Assembly: GCA_030998225.1 (NCBI GenBank)
Contig: JAPYXD010000680.1
Coordinates: forward strand, 6,758,001 to 6,822,000
Direction: 5' to 3'
DNA: 64,000 bases
Source of the DNA: Diplolepis rosae
Taxonomy: Eukaryota > Arthropoda > Insecta > Hymenoptera > Diplolepididae
The position numbers and the translations under genes are program-made. Under the pieces are notes generated by a model. It was not told the DNA's origin and ran no database searches. It worked only from the letters and a program-made list of their open reading frames with translations. Within the stretch, counting starts at the first letter, position 1. Every line of letters starts with the position of its first letter. This document shows, in pieces, positions 11,669-23,615 of the stretch.

Positions 11669-13853
11669 CACTCTAAAAACGGAATATTGACTGTCGAACA
11701 ATTCCGTTCACTATGAATGGATTTTCTACTCAAAATTGGCATAAGAGGAAATCCTCTAACAGTTGAAGTATTTTCATTTCAAGTGCTATCATTTTATTGC
11801 CAAAGTTTTTCCTTTGGTCTGGAAATAAAATCCTTTGTCGTGTGAAGGAAGTATAATTTCGATGTTAAAAGAAAACAAATTCTATGATATAACCTATAAG
11901 AAATATACACAAGCCAAACTTTGACAAATCCCAATATTCAATCGATCATTTTCAATAATATAATAACGACCCGTCTTAGATTTCAGCTTAAAGAAATTTT
12001 AAGATATAACTTTGCTTACATTACAAATTTTCCAATACGTGTAAAATTGAAAGTCCATAATCTATTAAATATATAATGTTGAAAAAGTGTTACAAAATTA
12101 TTTTTAAACTTTGTTGCATTTTAAATTTCACAATAAATTCTATAGTAAACATTTTACTAATAATTTCGAATCAAAATATTTTTTTACAAATAAAAAACAA
12201 CTGTATATTTCATAAAATGAATAAATTGTATAAAAAATTATACATATACGAAACTGTTTTACGGAAAAAAATGTGTAGTTGTCACAAGGATATTTTAGGT
12301 TATAGTAGCCACATTTATGGTTAGGACAGCAATGTGTTTCTTTGTACCAGATACACATTTTTTGCGTGTAATGTTAAATAAGTGTTTTCAAAATTCATTT
12401 AAGAAATGTTTTTATTCAATTTTATTTTATATGTTTCCAATACAAAACTATTATTCGTTTTATAAAGTATATATTCCATGATCTTTATTTTTACAGTTTG
12501 ACAATTTCTTGAATGTATACATTTTTTCTTGCAATTAAATAGATATTTGTCCAAACTTTGTTTGAGGATCTGGAATACTATTTATTGTTAGAGAAAGAAT
12601 TATGGATAGAATTGAATGTTTTCATTTACTTATGTCTTTTTTTTTTCTAACCTTTAATATTATTTCATCAGAATATTTCGGAAGGAATAGAATATAAAAT
12701 ACCCTGAAAGATGAAACAAAAAATTTATTCATAAAATCTCGGCTATTCAACAGTTCTACAATTGTTTTCTTAACGATTAGATATAATTGAACTTATTTCT
12801 ACCTATACACCTATAATTAACAAATAAACTCAATACACTGAGAAAAAAATTCTATTGAATCTATAGAATTTCATTCAGCATGTATATAATTGATTTTAAA
12901 AAATATTCTATAAAAAGCAATAAATATGCTATAAAAATTGTATAGCATATTGATTTAAATCAATGATAAACATGCTTTTAGCAGAAATGCTATAGATTTG
13001 ATATTTTTTTTTCTCAGTGTAGAATCAGAATAAACGTTAAAGGTATGTTTTACATAATTATTGACCGTCAAAATATTTGGTATGTCCGGATCTTCGCTTA
13101 TTTTTTTCGAATCAACGATATATTTCTCCAAAATTATTTTCGCCCCAATGCTAATCTTGATATCATGCTTTTGGAAATCCTCTTTGTCCATGATACGCAA
13201 TACATCTTGAGTTATGTGATGGCCTGTAATGCATTCGATCGTTTAAATAATCTTTTGAAAATAATCTAAACACCGAAAGTCTGAGACAAAAAAATGAGGA
13301 CACTTCCCCCTTTTCACACCCCCTTATCACGATTTCAGTCCCTACAATGCTTTTATTGACATTCTTGGGAATATCTTTGAAATTGTCATCAGAAGCAATG
13401 AAAAATAAGGTTATGCGGATCAAAAATATTTGTTTTGGTATACGTAACTTTCAAAATTTCTACGTCGCACTCTGGGATTCCTAATAATTTGTAGAAATCC
13501 ATTATTTGATTTCGTTAATTGATTTTGATCATAAATAAATATATTCTTCGTAGTTGGCACCGTACTGACAAAATATCTGTGAACAGATTAGCACCAGACG
13601 ATGTACACTCACTAATGCGCAGGCGCACTTCGTCTCCTAGTCTAGAAATGCAATCCTTACATAATTAGAGGATTTCCTTTCAGAGTCAAAAAAAAATCGT
13701 TCATTGCTAAAAATATTTTCTTTTTGCATCTCACAGATGAGGTTTGTAACAGGAACAAGATTCTGTTGGTAGACAAAAGGAATATGCTTAATTTCAATGG
13801 ATGCATTCTGAAAAGAACGTAATTTCACTATGGATAGACTTTTTTTTAGAGTG
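11669..13853. mobile_element. CACTCT-ended element, copy 2, with internal insertion
   Basis: It runs from CACTCTAAAAACGG to TTTTTTTAGAGTG and is flanked by a 2-bp TG duplication. The related sequence at about 5217-5245 provides an empty-site comparison ('ctgcttggg'). Relative to the copy at 3210-4424 it carries about 1 kb of extra sequence between about 12370 and 13345, which itself contains a MITE. No transposase was seen. Confidence 0.65.
12836..13019. mobile_element. 184-bp MITE, CACTGAG ends
   Basis: The ends are CACTGAGAAAAAAA and the complementary TTTTTTTTCTCAGTG, flanked by TA on both sides. It is AT-rich, with an internal partial palindrome around 'tgctataaaaattgtatagca'-like sequence. 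It is non-coding. Confidence 0.75.
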
Positions 13854-14010
13854 TGGGTGGCCGCGGTGATACGATACGCGTGGCATTGGTCGGCTACTGG
13901 TAACCCACATATTTTCAACGCTGTCTGTCAACATTTCTAAAATACTGGTCTATATACTTTTATTATTAAATCCATGTTTTACGGTTAAAGACATTTTTTA
14001 AAGAAGACTA

Positions 14011-14205
14011 CACTCTAAGAACAGATTATTGACTCTCAAACGATTCCCTTCACTATTAAAGGATTTTCTATTCAAAATTGACATGAGAGGAAATCCTTTA
14101 GCAGTTGAACGATTATCATTTTAAATGCTAACCTTTTACTGTCAAAGTATTTCCTTTGGTCTTGAAATGAAATCCTTTCTCGTACAGGAAAAAAATAATT
14201 TCGAG
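14011..14205. mobile_element. Truncated CACTCT-ended MITE
   Basis: It starts CACTCTAAGAACAG, preceded by TA, in the same host-repeat context as 5581. The sequence follows that element for about 190 bp and then diverges into AT-rich DNA, so the far end is lost. Confidence 0.5.
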
Positions 14206-14214
14206 GATATTATA

Positions 14215-15500
14215 TATTTAAATATATTTAAATAATTTAACAGTTTAACAATACCTGTGAATAATATATCGAGGTTTAAAGTAGATTGTCAAGTCATGAG
14301 GTCCTCCTTAATAGAAACAAAGGTAAACAAACTAAGAGTCTCAGGTTCACGCTTCAGGAGCCTCACAGGATGTGGACTCTCATAGTGTACACTAGAAGGT
14401 CCTGCAATATTTGCTTCTGAGGCAGTTCTACTACCAGAGAAATGTGTACGAAATGTTTAATCTCCCATAATTACTTCATCTGCTATTTTCATTAACGTTT
14501 CATTGATGAGATTCTCAAATGTACACGTAACTAAAGGTTTGAACAGTCTTGAAATTTCCTGTAAACACTAGAGTGATCCAAAAGATAATATTTCGCCTTT
14601 TCAAAATCCCCTCTTTTATTTCATGCACTGAGAGAAAAAATATGTCGGGGAACAAAGACTTAAACACATTTTTATTTATTGTTAAAATAATTCTAAAAAT
14701 GATAAAAGTAATACAATTAATTTGTCGCCATCAGAAGTTTTTTCATTCATGGAATTTTCACATAATTTACTACATAAATTATATGTAAATTTTATAATGT
14801 TTAATCCAAAAAATGTGAAACTGAATTTGAAAACAAGATAATAAATACGAATTTTTATTATATTTTATACAAATACTTAAATTCAGTATTTCGTATTTTT
14901 CAGATGTCACATGCTCTGAAACACAATATCCATTTTTTTCTTTAACAAAGTTGAACTAATGTTTTGTACATCATTATTTTCCGATAATATCATAAACTTC
15001 AAATTAATTTTTGTGGTCACAAGAGCGTAGAAAATAATATAATAAATATCTTCAGTTCAAACATTTAAAACTGAGAAGGTTAGATTGTAGTCAGGATACA
15101 TGTCACTTTCATTTCGTCCGACATTTTCAATTTGCGATGTTACCTTTTTCATCAGGCATTTCGAGTTTAGACAATACTTGGTCCAACGATATCAATATCC
15201 TAAAGCTGGACATACACGTAGCTGGTTTAAATAGAGGGGTGGCTGTATTATAAATACATTGCACTATTTTAACTAAATTCTATGTGCCATTCAATGATAT
15301 TATGAATTTGAATAATTTAAGCAAATAATCATTTGTCTCAATTAGTAACATACAAAATAAAGCTAATTGCAGTATTACGATAGACTTAATGCAAAGGGAA
15401 TTTGCAGTCATTTTAGTAAATATGATACGTAAATCAAATATTTTACTACTTTGACTAATTCGTTTCTTATGTATTTTATTGAAATAGTTATTAAATTTTT
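14215..15500. other. No gene recognised
   Basis: AT-rich sequence without recognisable domains. A CACTGAGAGAAAA phrase at about 14630 and TTTTTTCCGTG at about 15488 could be ends of a decayed element, but their flanking dinucleotides do not match. Confidence 0.4.
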
Positions 15501-15519
15501 TCCGTGTAGGTATTAGAAC

Positions 15520-15741
15520 ATGAAATTAAATATAAAAACGAATTTTTGGACTGACCAGTATCTGACGAGCGTTGAGATTTTGAATGAAAGTAATGCAGCT
15601 TTCAGAGATTTCTATCAGCTGATGAGACACGTCCAGATTGAAATCGGTGATTCTCGAAACGTCAGGGGTTTCATTTCGTGCGATGTGAGATTCATCCATG
15701 GCAGCTTAATTGGATTGCGATTCGTGACGACTAACCGTTAG
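15520..15741 (+). CDS. Unrecognised 73-codon ORF, doubtful
   Basis: An ATG-initiated ORF of ordinary amino-acid composition with no domain, signal peptide or neighbour I recognise. It overlaps a hammerhead-like string (15619-15663), so the sequence may be a non-coding retroelement tail instead. I give it low weight as a gene. Confidence 0.15.
   Translation: MKLNIKTNFWTDQYLTSVEILNESNAAFRDFYQLMRHVQIEIGDSRNVRGFISCDVRFIHGSLIGLRFVTTNR
15619..15663 (+). ncRNA. Possible second hammerhead-like motif
   Basis: CTGATGAG is followed 30 nt later by CGAAAC and then GTC, the same box order as in the Penelope tails. Stem II would be GAGA/TCTC extended by CAC/GTG with a 2-nt bulge. It shares the GAAACGTC string with the Penelope motif but has no neighbouring Penelope coding sequence. 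Confidence 0.3.
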
Positions 15742-15744
15742 AAA

Positions 15745-16755
15745 GCCACCTTCTGGCTCTTTTCGTGGAGCTCCCTCACCAATTTCGTCTTCGCTCCTTC
15801 AGTAATGAGACTCAAGAGACAAAATCTGGAGTCTGAACTTTAGACACAAACACTACCAACCGTTTCATTACCACTGATGCTTTCTTTCATCATTACATTC
15901 TACAATTCTACTTAGGAACGACTCTATCAAGCGAAATCAGTTAAATACAGCTTCAGATAAAATTAGCAGAATTATATTGGATTTTATTATGACAGTTCTA
16001 AAACTTATGGGACTAATGAAACTGCATAGAATTTTCAAAGTTCCCTTTGTGAAAAATATAAGGGCTTCTCGAAGTTCAGAATCCTCCAGGATGTTTTCAA
16101 GAGCCTTTGATAAAACTTGAATAACTTTAAGCATTTGAAAAGATTTAATATCTCCAACGCATCGAATTAGTATAATATTAATATATGAAAATTTCTAATA
16201 ACCCGTTTCCTTGGGTAATCAACTCTAATTTTTAAAAAATTTCACAGTGATAAAAATATGATACTGATTATTCTCAAGATGATTATCCTCGTGTTAGAAA
16301 TAAAACATTGGAAGAGTTACTACCTGCATTGTAGTGGGTACAATACAGATAGTAACCTGTGCGTAAATATTGCAAGGATTGGCATGTGTATATTGTACTC
16401 TCTACGATACAGGTGCTAACAATTCATATACTATGCAACACAATCTTTGTTATATGGCTCAAAATTCAATATACATGTGAAAATACAATTACCATGCGAA
16501 GTAATATTTTGTATAGTAAATGATAGATAGTACATGGTATTCATTACCATAATTATTGTTAAAAGTAATATATTTGTTTCTATCATGAAATTCTGACAAA
16601 TCTTTTGTACTTTTTCCAGATTGAGAAAGTACGTCATAGTAATAGAAAAAATACTCTAGAAAATCTAAGTTTTTAATTATTTAAGAGAGAATTATTAACA
16701 TATTTGAAAATCAAATTCAATGTAAAGATTTTTTTGCATAAAAAATAAAAATATA
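15745..16755. other. No gene recognised
   Basis: AT-rich sequence with only short random ORFs. No repeat ends were identified. Confidence 0.45.
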
Positions 16756-16758
16756 ATA

Positions 16759-17250
16759 CGAGGGAAGGTCAATACGTTTTTACAAAAACACAAAAAATCA
16801 CATTATTCCGGGTTGGCTTACTTTCATCTTTTAAAATAGTCTCCTTGTAGCTCGATATACTTCGCTCAGCGCTTTTCTAATTTTTTCAAGGCCTCTCAAA
16901 AGTAAGATTTTGAAAGTTCTTTAAAATAGGCCTCTATTTTGGTGATGACGTTTTCGTTTGAATCAAATCTCTTTCTGACCAGACATTTTTTCATGTTTGG
17001 AAATGGGAAAAGTCACTGGGGGCTAAATTCGGCGAATACGATAGGTGCGGCCATAATTCGAACTTCAACTCGTGCAATTTTACCATTGCAACAGAACAGG
17101 TGTGCACGCATGCATTGTTTTGATGAAAAAACACTTTCTTGTTTGCTAGATAGGGACGTTTTTTGTTGATTTCATTGGTTAGCAGGGAAAATAATGACGC
17201 ATAATGTTCCCCATTTACCGTTTGTCCTTTTTCTAAGTAATCAATAAAGA
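16759..17250 (-). pseudogene. Mariner transposase 3' relic
   Basis: On the minus strand, short frames show decayed mariner C-terminal motifs, including 'KLHELKFELWPHLSYSP' and 'ERDLIQTK', with stops and frame changes between them. The outer end 'gagggaaggtcaatacg' at 16759, preceded by TA, fits a mariner terminal repeat. The N-terminal half and the other end are absent. Confidence 0.6.
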
Positions 17251-17519
17251 TGATTCAATTTTAACTATTATTAGTAACATTAAAAAATTTCAATCTATTA
17301 GGAAATCTTTTCCTCATGATAGCATGAAAGTTAATAAAATTTTGTGAAAGTTAATAAAATTTTGTATCTAATGAGCACAAATTGAAGGCAAAATGTATCA
17401 ATCTTGTATATTTCAAAATAGGAATAATACAATGAATATAAATATGGGAAGTTCTTTTTGTGTTTTTGGAATAATAAAAAATTGCAATATTGGTTTTTGA
17501 ACGTGCTCATAAATTTCTA

Positions 17520-20341
17520 CACGGAGAAAAATAGTAGAAGTAATTTTACTCAACTTCCGATCAAATTTGGGACATATGGACAAGTTAAAAGTTATTTAGT
17601 ATCATTGTAATTATTTGTGATATATTAACTCTTCAAAAATGAAACAAAGTTGAGTAAAATTCAAAAGCGTAGGGTGAAGTACCAGGGGTGTTAGTTGAAG
17701 TTTGTCGGTTTTTTCAATAAAGAAAACACTCAATTCTCAAGGGAATCTCAAAAAATTTTTATTCAAAGTATTGACCATTGGTTTCTAAACATTTTGCCCA
17801 TCTTTCAGGCAAATCATGGATACCATTCCAAAAAAACTTTTTCTCCTTCAAGGTAAACCATTTGACGAGCCATTTTTCGACTTCTTCAAAATTGGCGAAG
17901 CGCTGCTCTGCGAGTGTATGTCCCATCGATGCGAAAAGGTGATAGTTGGACGGGGCGAGGTCTGGAGAGTACGGCGGGTGCGATAATATTTCCCAATTCA
18001 ATGCTTTTAATGTGTTCTTCACCACTTTAGCGGTATGAGACGGTAAGTTGTCATGTTGTAGGATAACTTTGCCATGTCTTCGGGCCCATTCCGGCCGTTT
18101 TTCGACCAACGCATGATTCAAATTGATAATTTGTTGTCGGTAGCGATCCGTATTCACCATCTCACCAGGTCCATTTTTCGTCTCCCGTGACAATTCGATG
18201 CAGAAAAGATTTCCTTTCGAACCGTTGAAGCAGCATTTCACAAATTGTTTTTCCATTTTCCATTTGTCTATCGTTCAGTTAGTGTGTTACCCATTTTCCA
18301 TACTTTTGGATTTTTCCCATGGCTTTTAAACGTTGGCAAATTGCTCCTCGGATCACATTTAGTGTTTGTGCCAATTGTTGTTGTGATTGGGTTGGGTCTT
18401 CTTCCAATAACGCCTGCAATTGCTCGTCTTCGAACTTTTTCGCTACACCAGGATGTTCATTGTCTGTTAAATCGAAATCTCCACTTTTAAATTGACGAAA
18501 CCATGTCTCACATGTTCTAATCACTGGAGCATGTTCACCATAAGTTTCTACCAGCAATCGATGAGCTTCAACTGCTTTTTTCTTTTGATGAAATAAGAAA
18601 AGCAACGAATGCCGCAAATGCGATTTACTTGGAACGAAATTCGACATATTCACTGAGGTAAACAACTATGATGCTATTATTTTGGCAGAATGTAATTGTG
18701 TATTTTTGAAGGTTATTTTCCATAGAAAAATATGACACAGATGCCAAATCATAGAAATGTACACATATCTCTAGCGACATCTATGAGTAAAACCGGCAAA
18801 TTTCAACTAACACCCCTGGTATAAAAGCGTGCAACAAAAGTTTCTAAATATATATATTATTACTCGTAGTATAATTATAAATAAAAAATTAAATCACAAA
18901 AATTGTAGAGCTTTCCGTTCATTCTACTCTATGCTTCAATGGAGAGTTGAGTACACCGTGAATCGCAAGACTTATTCCACCAGCTATATCTATTCACGCA
19001 GGAACGAATGAAAGTAATCTGAGCCTTGGGCACACATAAAATATTTGTAAATTGAAAAACGTGTTGAATTTTCAGCATACTAATGTTCCAAGTTATTATA
19101 TTCAATAATCAAAATCAATTAAAAACAAGAAAAATACAATTACAGTATATTTTAGTACTCTCTAAATCCAAAATAGTGGATTATTTTAATGATTATCCAC
19201 TAGTTTATACAATTTATTTAAAAGTTTCACATAATCTAGTTATATAGATTCTGTAAGTTTAATAAATTATTGATTTATAATTTTTTCTTAATTCATTTAT
19301 AATTACTTCTTTCTTATTCACTCAAGTTTTTAAAATTAAATTAATTTCATGAAAATAACATAAATTTCTTAGGCACCACCATAATTTGGAATTCGCAGTT
19401 GTAAAATCCATATTTTGAAAATATGTAACGCAGAAAATAAAAAAACCTTTTGAATGTTTTTTGCACAAGATACTTTTTGATAATAGTGCAATTTTTTAAT
19501 GTACATTTCAAACTACAGTTTTATTAAACTTCATACATAGTTATAATAAAAATGAATTCTAAATATTAATTAATGATTATATTATATATATTAACAATCA
19601 TAATTATTGTATAATAATCAACTAATTAATCGTATTAATTTTATAAAATATTTTATGAACAATTTATGAAAAAAGTTGATTTATTTTTACTTGAGTAAGG
19701 CTCAAAAACTTTAGTCACGACACTTACTCTCACAAGCTCTGAATAACTCTAGCAGTCACTATGTAAGAAACTTCCAAGTTTAATGTTTCTGGATTGTAAG
19801 CGAACGTGTTCGTGATTCGACGAAAGCGTATCGTACTGTATATAAGTGTAGTTGTTAGGTTTATATATGTAAGGTTATATGTTCAAGTCTATTTGTGATT
19901 AAAAATATGATTGGCTACGACTGAATGGTGTGAATGCATTTGTATGTTGTTTAGGCATGTATGTATCTATGTATGTATGTATCGGATGAATAATGGCAGG
20001 CTTGAGGTGCGAATTTTTTTTTTTTTCAAGAGAACCATACCCTTGTCAGTTGAAATAATACGCCCGATGCCCAATTTATTCAACTATCATTTGATGCACG
20101 TCAAGCCTCGGTGATATACTTATACATTACATGTTAACCCACTGACGCATGTTGCTGCCCTGTCGTCGACAACGTTTTACTCAACTCCTTACAATTCCCT
20201 ATGTAACGCTTATTGTTATTCACTTTGGATGAATTAGGTATTTATTAAATTCATTTTACCCGACTAGGATTTAATAGATGTTCAAATGTCCTTATGTCCC
20301 AAGTTTAATTAACAGAGTTGAGTAAAATTACTTCAACTATT
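17520..20341. mobile_element. CACGGAG-ended element, interrupted by a mariner
   Basis: The left end CACGGAGAAAAATAG and the right inverted end 'gttgagtaaaattacttcaa' match the complete copy at 28629-29865. The last 14 bp of the right end are lost. A mariner is inserted at 17682-18819. The equivalent point in the other two copies is uninterrupted and has the TA target. Otherwise non-coding; the internal 'tatgtatgtatgtat' run at about 19955 is a short microsatellite. Confidence 0.75.
17682..18819 (-). mobile_element. Cecropia-type mariner, defective
   Basis: The 1138-bp element is bounded by inverted repeats beginning CCAGGGGTGTTAGTTGAA and flanked by TA on both sides. The transposase is on the minus strand. 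The N-terminal helix-turn-helix part ('HLRHSLLFLFHQKKKAVEAH', 'TCETWFRQFKSGDFDL') spans 18665-18279 and the C-terminal DDE part spans 18256-17759. By nucleotide comparison with the family, TGDEKW is followed directly by sequence near NTDRYRQQ, so a block of the central domain is deleted. The second catalytic Asp is present (LQHDN), but the third is replaced (APSNYHLF where family members have APSD). Stops and frame changes also separate the halves. It is not autonomous. Confidence 0.85.
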
Positions 20342-20399
20342 GAGGCTTTATTCTTAGAAAGTGATTACCTATTTATGACTCAAAGTATTGTACGTTGAT

Positions 20400-21165
20400 A
20401 GACACTACTTTTTTCTATCTTTCTAGCAATTGTCGGATAGAAATCTCGAAAAAACGATGCGTCTTTTCAGGCGATCCACGAATCGATTTTTTGACTTCTT
20501 CATAAGAGCGAAAATTCTGATGAGTCAGACTGTGTACCATCGATCGAAATAAATATTAGTCGGAAGGAGCAACGTCTGGATAGTACGGCAGGTGGGGTAA
20601 GACTTCCCATTTCAGCGATTCCAAGTATGTCTTGACCGATCTTGCGACATGTGGCCGAGCATTGTCATGCTGGAGGATAACTTTGTCGTGTCTCTCTTGC
20701 TACTGCCGCCGTTTCTCCTTCAATGTTCGGCTCAAACGCATCAATTGTGTTCGATACTGATCCCCTGTGATGTTTTCACTCGGTTTCAACAGCTCATAAT
20801 ACACTACACCGAGCTGGTCCTACCAAATGCAGAGTATAACCTTATACCGTAAATATTCGGTTTGGCCATCGACGTGGAGGTATGTCCGGGCATTGCCCAC
20901 GATTTTCTGCGCTTGGGATTATTGTAGTAAACCCATTTTTCGTCGCCGGTCACAATACAATGTAAAAACCCCTTCTGATTCTGTTTTTGAAGCAACTGCT
21001 AACAAGCAAAGAAACGCCGTTCAACATCTCTCAGCTTCAACTCGTACGGAACCCAATTTCCTTGCTTCTAAATCATTCCCATGGCTTTGAGGCGCTTCGA
21101 AATGGCTTGTTAAGTCACTCTCAATGATTCTGCCAATTCTTCTTTCTAGAATCATGTTTCACCCA
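20400..21165 (-). pseudogene. Mariner transposase relic
   Basis: Minus-strand fragments include 'GDEKWVYYNNPKRRKSW' (20995-20804) and, in other frames toward 20420, the expected downstream blocks for the HDNA and YSPD region. Multiple frameshifts make it non-functional. No clean terminal repeats were found at either edge. Confidence 0.7.
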
Positions 21166-21369
21166 AGGTTAGAATCCAAGAAAGTTTTAAAAATGTTGAT
21201 TATTTTCAAAGTTATTAATATTCTTCAAAAAGATCAGAATTTGACGTTTTTGGTAATACAGGGTGCGTCATTTAGACCTTCGGTATTTCAACATGGAATA
21301 ACTATGACACTTTTCAGCCGATTTTGGCAAATGAGCAAGATTTGTTTAGGATATACTTTACCATTTATT

Positions 21370-22083
21370 TCAAATCAGTTTTAGAACACAACGTCGATTA
21401 AATGACCACCTCCATTCGATGCACAAAAAGCAGCTCTTTTTCGGGTCGTTATCTTCTTGTAAGATCCAATCGGACGCATCGGCTCCAAACATCTTTGTAA
21501 CAGACCTTAGAAGACCACCTTCATATATTTGGAGCATTTTCTGAGCATTCAAGTTCTCGGCCAAGAGCTCTAAACACCCAAAACCGCGCTGTGAGAAGCA
21601 TCCCCAAACATGGACCTTCACGGGGTCATCAGAAAAAATGACATTCGACCAGTCACGGTCGAGATTTTCAGCAGCCCATGCCTTTCGTTTTTCCATAAGG
21701 GTTTCTGAAAGCAGGGGTTTTTGCTTCGCGCTACGGTATTTCATATTCGATTCAGCCAGACGCTGTCGAATGGTGTTTATACTGATGTTGACTCTCTTTT
21801 CGGCTAGAATAGCCTTAGCCTCTCGTAACCGTAGAGTGGGGAGACGCTCGAACAGCTTTATGATCGCTTTATCCTACTTGCTCGTTGTTGCTCGCAATTT
21901 GCCTCTTTCAGGCAGATCGTCGACTGTTTTATTGGCTTTATAACGCTCAACCCACTTCTTCACGAACGATTTCGACTTTTTGCTGTATTTAGCAGCGGCT
22001 GTACAAGTATAGAACATAAGTGGTCCCTTTGGATGGGTACACAAGAAGACCGCTTCAAAACGTTTCACGTACACGGAACTCAT
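21370..22083 (-). pseudogene. Tc1-like transposase relic
   Basis: The N-terminus starts at ATG 22083 with 'MSSVYVKRFEAVFLC', a paired-type helix-turn-helix ('SKSFVKKWVERYKANKTVDD', 'LPERGKLRATTSK'), then a stop near 21874. A second frame has 'INTIRQRLAESNMKYR', 'WAAENLDRDWSNVIFSDD' and 'HVWGCFSQRGFGC', and the second Asp block 'LQEDNDPKKS'. Family members have an extra block between FSDE and KVHVWGC that is missing here. The sequence ends before the third acidic residue. Confidence 0.75.
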
Positions 22084-22089
22084 TATGAC

Positions 22090-23530
22090 TCACGTCTGCT
22101 CTCTCGGACGATTCGAGCGCTACTGAATCGCCTTGGTAAGTAAGCCGTAGTCCTTTGAATTTTCTTTCATTAAAAAAAAAACATACTGTACTAGAATTAA
22201 GGATTGAAAGGTCTGAATTCTGAGGCAGTCTTCGTGAATAGTCTTAAGTTTAGACTACGGATTATTATAGGAATTTGATTCCCGGTGTCATCCTTTCACA
22301 TGGTGCTATTATTTGACCAGGATCAGAGAATTTGTATACAGTCACCAGAATTATCGACTGAACTCACTCCCTATTTCCGCTAGTTTTATACGTTCACAAC
22401 AGCCAACGGTTTGTTCCTCCAGACAATAAATGCGAACACAACATAGACGCTTCAAGACAAGGTCCTGGATGTCACCGCAGGAGGATAGTCAACGCTAAAC
22501 CCCATCTTATTTGCATTGTGACTCCTGACCGCTACATGTTTAAGGCTATATCAAAAGTCACAACGCTTAATCTCTTAGAAAATTGAAAAAAAATGCAACC
22601 ATATATTCATGCGAAGATTGTAATAAATATTTTTTTTCATACATTGTTCAAAACGGTTATTCTTTGTGAAGGACTTCAAATCTATATAAAAACTAACGTT
22701 CAAAGTATACTTAAGGAAGAATCGGACAGGCAATCAGAAAGATGTTAGTCAAAGTAACTATTTTCTCAGTTTTTTCCTTTAGAGTATTCTTTTATCGAGA
22801 TTTTTAGAGAAAGGATGAACAATTTGATCTCCAATGAATAAAATTACATTTATTTAATCGCATCACATCGAATTTGATAATAATAATAATATTTCAAGTA
22901 GCCGATTTGCATCCCCAAAACGCTATGACTTTCTATCTCCGAAAATATGTGTATATCCACCATGCTACGGAATATGTATCTCCTCCTATTCCTTAGTCTA
23001 TCGCTTGTTCTGCAATATCTATCTCTTCATATCTCCAATTTATCCCTAGGTCAGGTAATATCTGTATCGTCATATCCCCCTTTCTATCTCTGAATTCGAT
23101 AATATCAATGTCTTTCCATCTCTTTAAAAAACATTCGGATCTTTCCTTATCCCTTCTTCGATCCTTTGTTTCAAACTTATTAATTTTCCTACCTTGATCA
23201 TATACCTAACAATTTTATAAATACACTACTTTGTACAGACACAATATTCTAAATTTGTTGCTAAAGCGTATAACACCGAATAATCGGCAAGTACCAAGAC
23301 ACGAATCAAAAGAGGCGTATTAGCCGTTAAAATTAATGTAATTTAATTCCTCTGTTGATGCTCTTCTCCTGCAGACATTTCCGTTTCTGCACCTTGGAAA
23401 ATCTTAAAGAGTAGCAGCGAAGATTCTCCATTTTAAAAAGTATATAATTCCCAATGACGTCAGAAATCACAAATGGTTTATTATTATTTATATTTAGCGA
23501 GTTCAAGAGACTCTTTTCAGGTCATTAGTG
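22090..23530. other. No gene recognised
   Basis: No coding domain or element end was recognised. Between about 22900 and 23170 there is a pyrimidine-rich series of 'tatctc' and 'tccttatc' phrases, probably simple-sequence drift. Confidence 0.45.
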
Positions 23531-23615
23531 TTATCAGTCTTGAATGAATTTGCGTTAAAATAATTGATGGAAAAACTTTTGTTGGCATACCTATTAATAA
23601 TAACGAGTTAAAGTA

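Noticed and set aside
14630..15500. Possible CACTGAG-ended element of about 870 bp
   Set aside because: The right end reads TTTTTTCCGTG and the flanking dinucleotides differ (TG and TA), so I could not confirm a single element.
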